This document shows positions 61,145-61,759 of a stretch of DNA of 61,759 nt, piece by piece. Origin of the DNA: Acinetobacter brisouii (GTDB taxonomy: Bacteria > Pseudomonadota > Gammaproteobacteria > Pseudomonadales > Moraxellaceae); NCBI RefSeq assembly GCF_008993995.1, contig NZ_BKNN01000010.1, positions 1 to 61,759 of the forward strand, given 5' to 3'. The translations under genes and the position numbers were made by a program. Every line of letters begins with the position of its first letter. Positions within the stretch are counted from its first letter, which is position 1. A model generated the notes under the pieces. The model saw only the letters and a list, made by a program, of their open reading frames with translations, was not told the DNA's origin and made no database searches.

Positions 61145-61198
61145 GTTAAGCCTAGCCTGACGGGGCGAAAGTCAAATACCCAATTTGATTGGCTTAAC
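61145..61198 (+). other. Stem-loop element with three-way-junction potential
   Basis: GTTAAGCC (61145-61152) pairs with GGCTTAAC (61191-61198). Inside, AGTCAAAT (61070+100) pairs with ATTTGATT (61083+100) around loop ACCCA, i.e. 61170-61177 with 61183-61190. An alternative TGAC/GTCA hairpin competes. It lies 34 bp before the next ORF and could be a leader structure or the integrase terminator. The 61076-61231 gap has nothing else that I recognise. Confidence 0.45.
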
Positions 61199-61231
61199 TT
61201 ATTTTTGGGGATGCTGTGGGAGGCGATTTTG

Positions 61232-61759
61232 ATGGGTGCAAATGAAGATTTAGACAGTATTCCAAAACAGTTTATTTCGGTCATTGAATTGTTAGAGATT
61301 TTTGCCAGTTGCGAAAATATGACTCATGAAAGAGCCGCTCGGTGGTTTATAAATAATATTCAAATATTAAATAGAACCAAAAAACTCATTCTAAAAAATG
61401 AATACACGCTTGTTGAATATGAGCAAAATGATAATGATTTTTATGGCTGCCCGATTGATACACTCAGACTTATCGCAGATGGTGGGGATTACGACCCTTT
61501 TAATGACTGTGTCGGTTTTGCCCGAAAACGCATATTGGTAGAATTAAAAAAATTAGGCTTTAATATTGCTGAAGAGTTAATCAAGAACACCCCTATTTAT
61601 ATTTCTCAATCCTGTTCTATTGATGATGACAATTTTTATAAAAATCAGTGCATCGACCTACGTAATGAAATGCAGCAGGCACTAAGAAAAGAGCCAACAC
61701 AGAAACAAAAAAAAGAAATTCAATTCATCAATTTTCTTGATAAAAATAGCACTCAATAC
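61232..61759 (+). CDS. Island ORF, partial at window end, unknown
   Basis: Open from ATG 61232 (GGAGG 8 nt upstream) through all 176 codons to the window edge. The protein starts MGANEDLDSIPKQFISVIEL and includes LEIFASCENMTHERAARWFI. It is charged and probably soluble. I recognise no family. It is the first cargo gene of the ssrA-linked island visible beyond the prophage. Confidence 0.65.
   Translation, partial: MGANEDLDSIPKQFISVIELLEIFASCENMTHERAARWFINNIQILNRTKKLILKNEYTLVEYEQNDNDFYGCPIDTLRLIADGGDYDPFNDCVGFARKRILVELKKLGFNIAEELIKNTPIYISQSCSIDDDNFYKNQCIDLRNEMQQALRKEPTQKQKKEIQFINFLDKNSTQY

Noticed and set aside
61145-61198. Hammerhead ribozyme
   Set aside because: Core is CTGACGG instead of CTGANGA, stem II is too short and no acceptable NUH cleavage site is present.

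Overview
The window is an AT-rich gammaproteobacterial chromosome, most likely Acinetobacter. The pointers are the tmRNA tag ANDETYALAA, the metX-metW and piuA-piuC pairs, and the general gene style. I cannot name the species. Three layers are visible.

(1) 1-25929, core chromosome: class I fumarase; two DUF2059 secreted proteins; clpX, clpP and tig; a Fur-boxed TonB-dependent siderophore receptor with its PiuC-type dioxygenase; leuA with a leader ORF; metX-metW; a Sel1 protein; rdgB; two transporters; an NRDE protein; lgt; two small membrane paralogues; a YwqG-like protein; thyA-folA; a META lipoprotein; msrA; the exbD/exbB/tonB locus; and the tmRNA gene ssrA. TonB-ExbB-ExbD would energise the siderophore receptor, and both loci carry Fur-box-like sites.

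(2) 25930-26300 and 60035-61759, a genomic island next to the 3' end of ssrA. It begins with a P4-type tyrosine integrase and continues past the window edge with an unrecognised ORF.

(3) 26301-60034, a complete-looking Mu-like transposable prophage of 33,734 bp inserted inside that integrase gene. It has TG...CA ends, a 5-bp target duplication GGTGG, and transposase-site-like repeats set exactly 14 bp in from both ends. Deleting the prophage plus one GGTGG copy restores a 1227-nt, 408-codon integrase ORF. The prophage lies in reverse: its early end (repressor, Ner, MuA, MuB) is at the right. Leftward transcription then runs through an early/middle block (DksA-like protein, DUF3164 protein, HU, an Acb2/Tad1-like cyclic-nucleotide sponge, GemA, Mor), lysis genes, terminase, an inserted regulatory cassette (lipoprotein, XRE repressor, BcepMu gp16-like protein, AntA antirepressor), portal, F- and G-like head proteins, protease, capsid, a split tail sheath, tube, chaperones, tape measure, baseplate and tail fibre.

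The least expected signals are these. (a) Two tandem ~85-nt multi-branched elements lie between the F-like and G-like genes; their closing stems show compensatory changes, and their G-U pairs favour the strand antisense to the head operon. (b) A GGAA-N4-TTCC dyad recurs at five late-operon starts, four of them 58-62 nt before the start codon. (c) The tail sheath is split into three ORFs with a GGGAAAG slippery heptamer at the first junction. (d) An anti-CBASS-like sponge sits between HU and a run of ATGA-coupled micro-ORFs. (e) The early promoter has its operator dyad exactly filling the 17-bp spacer.
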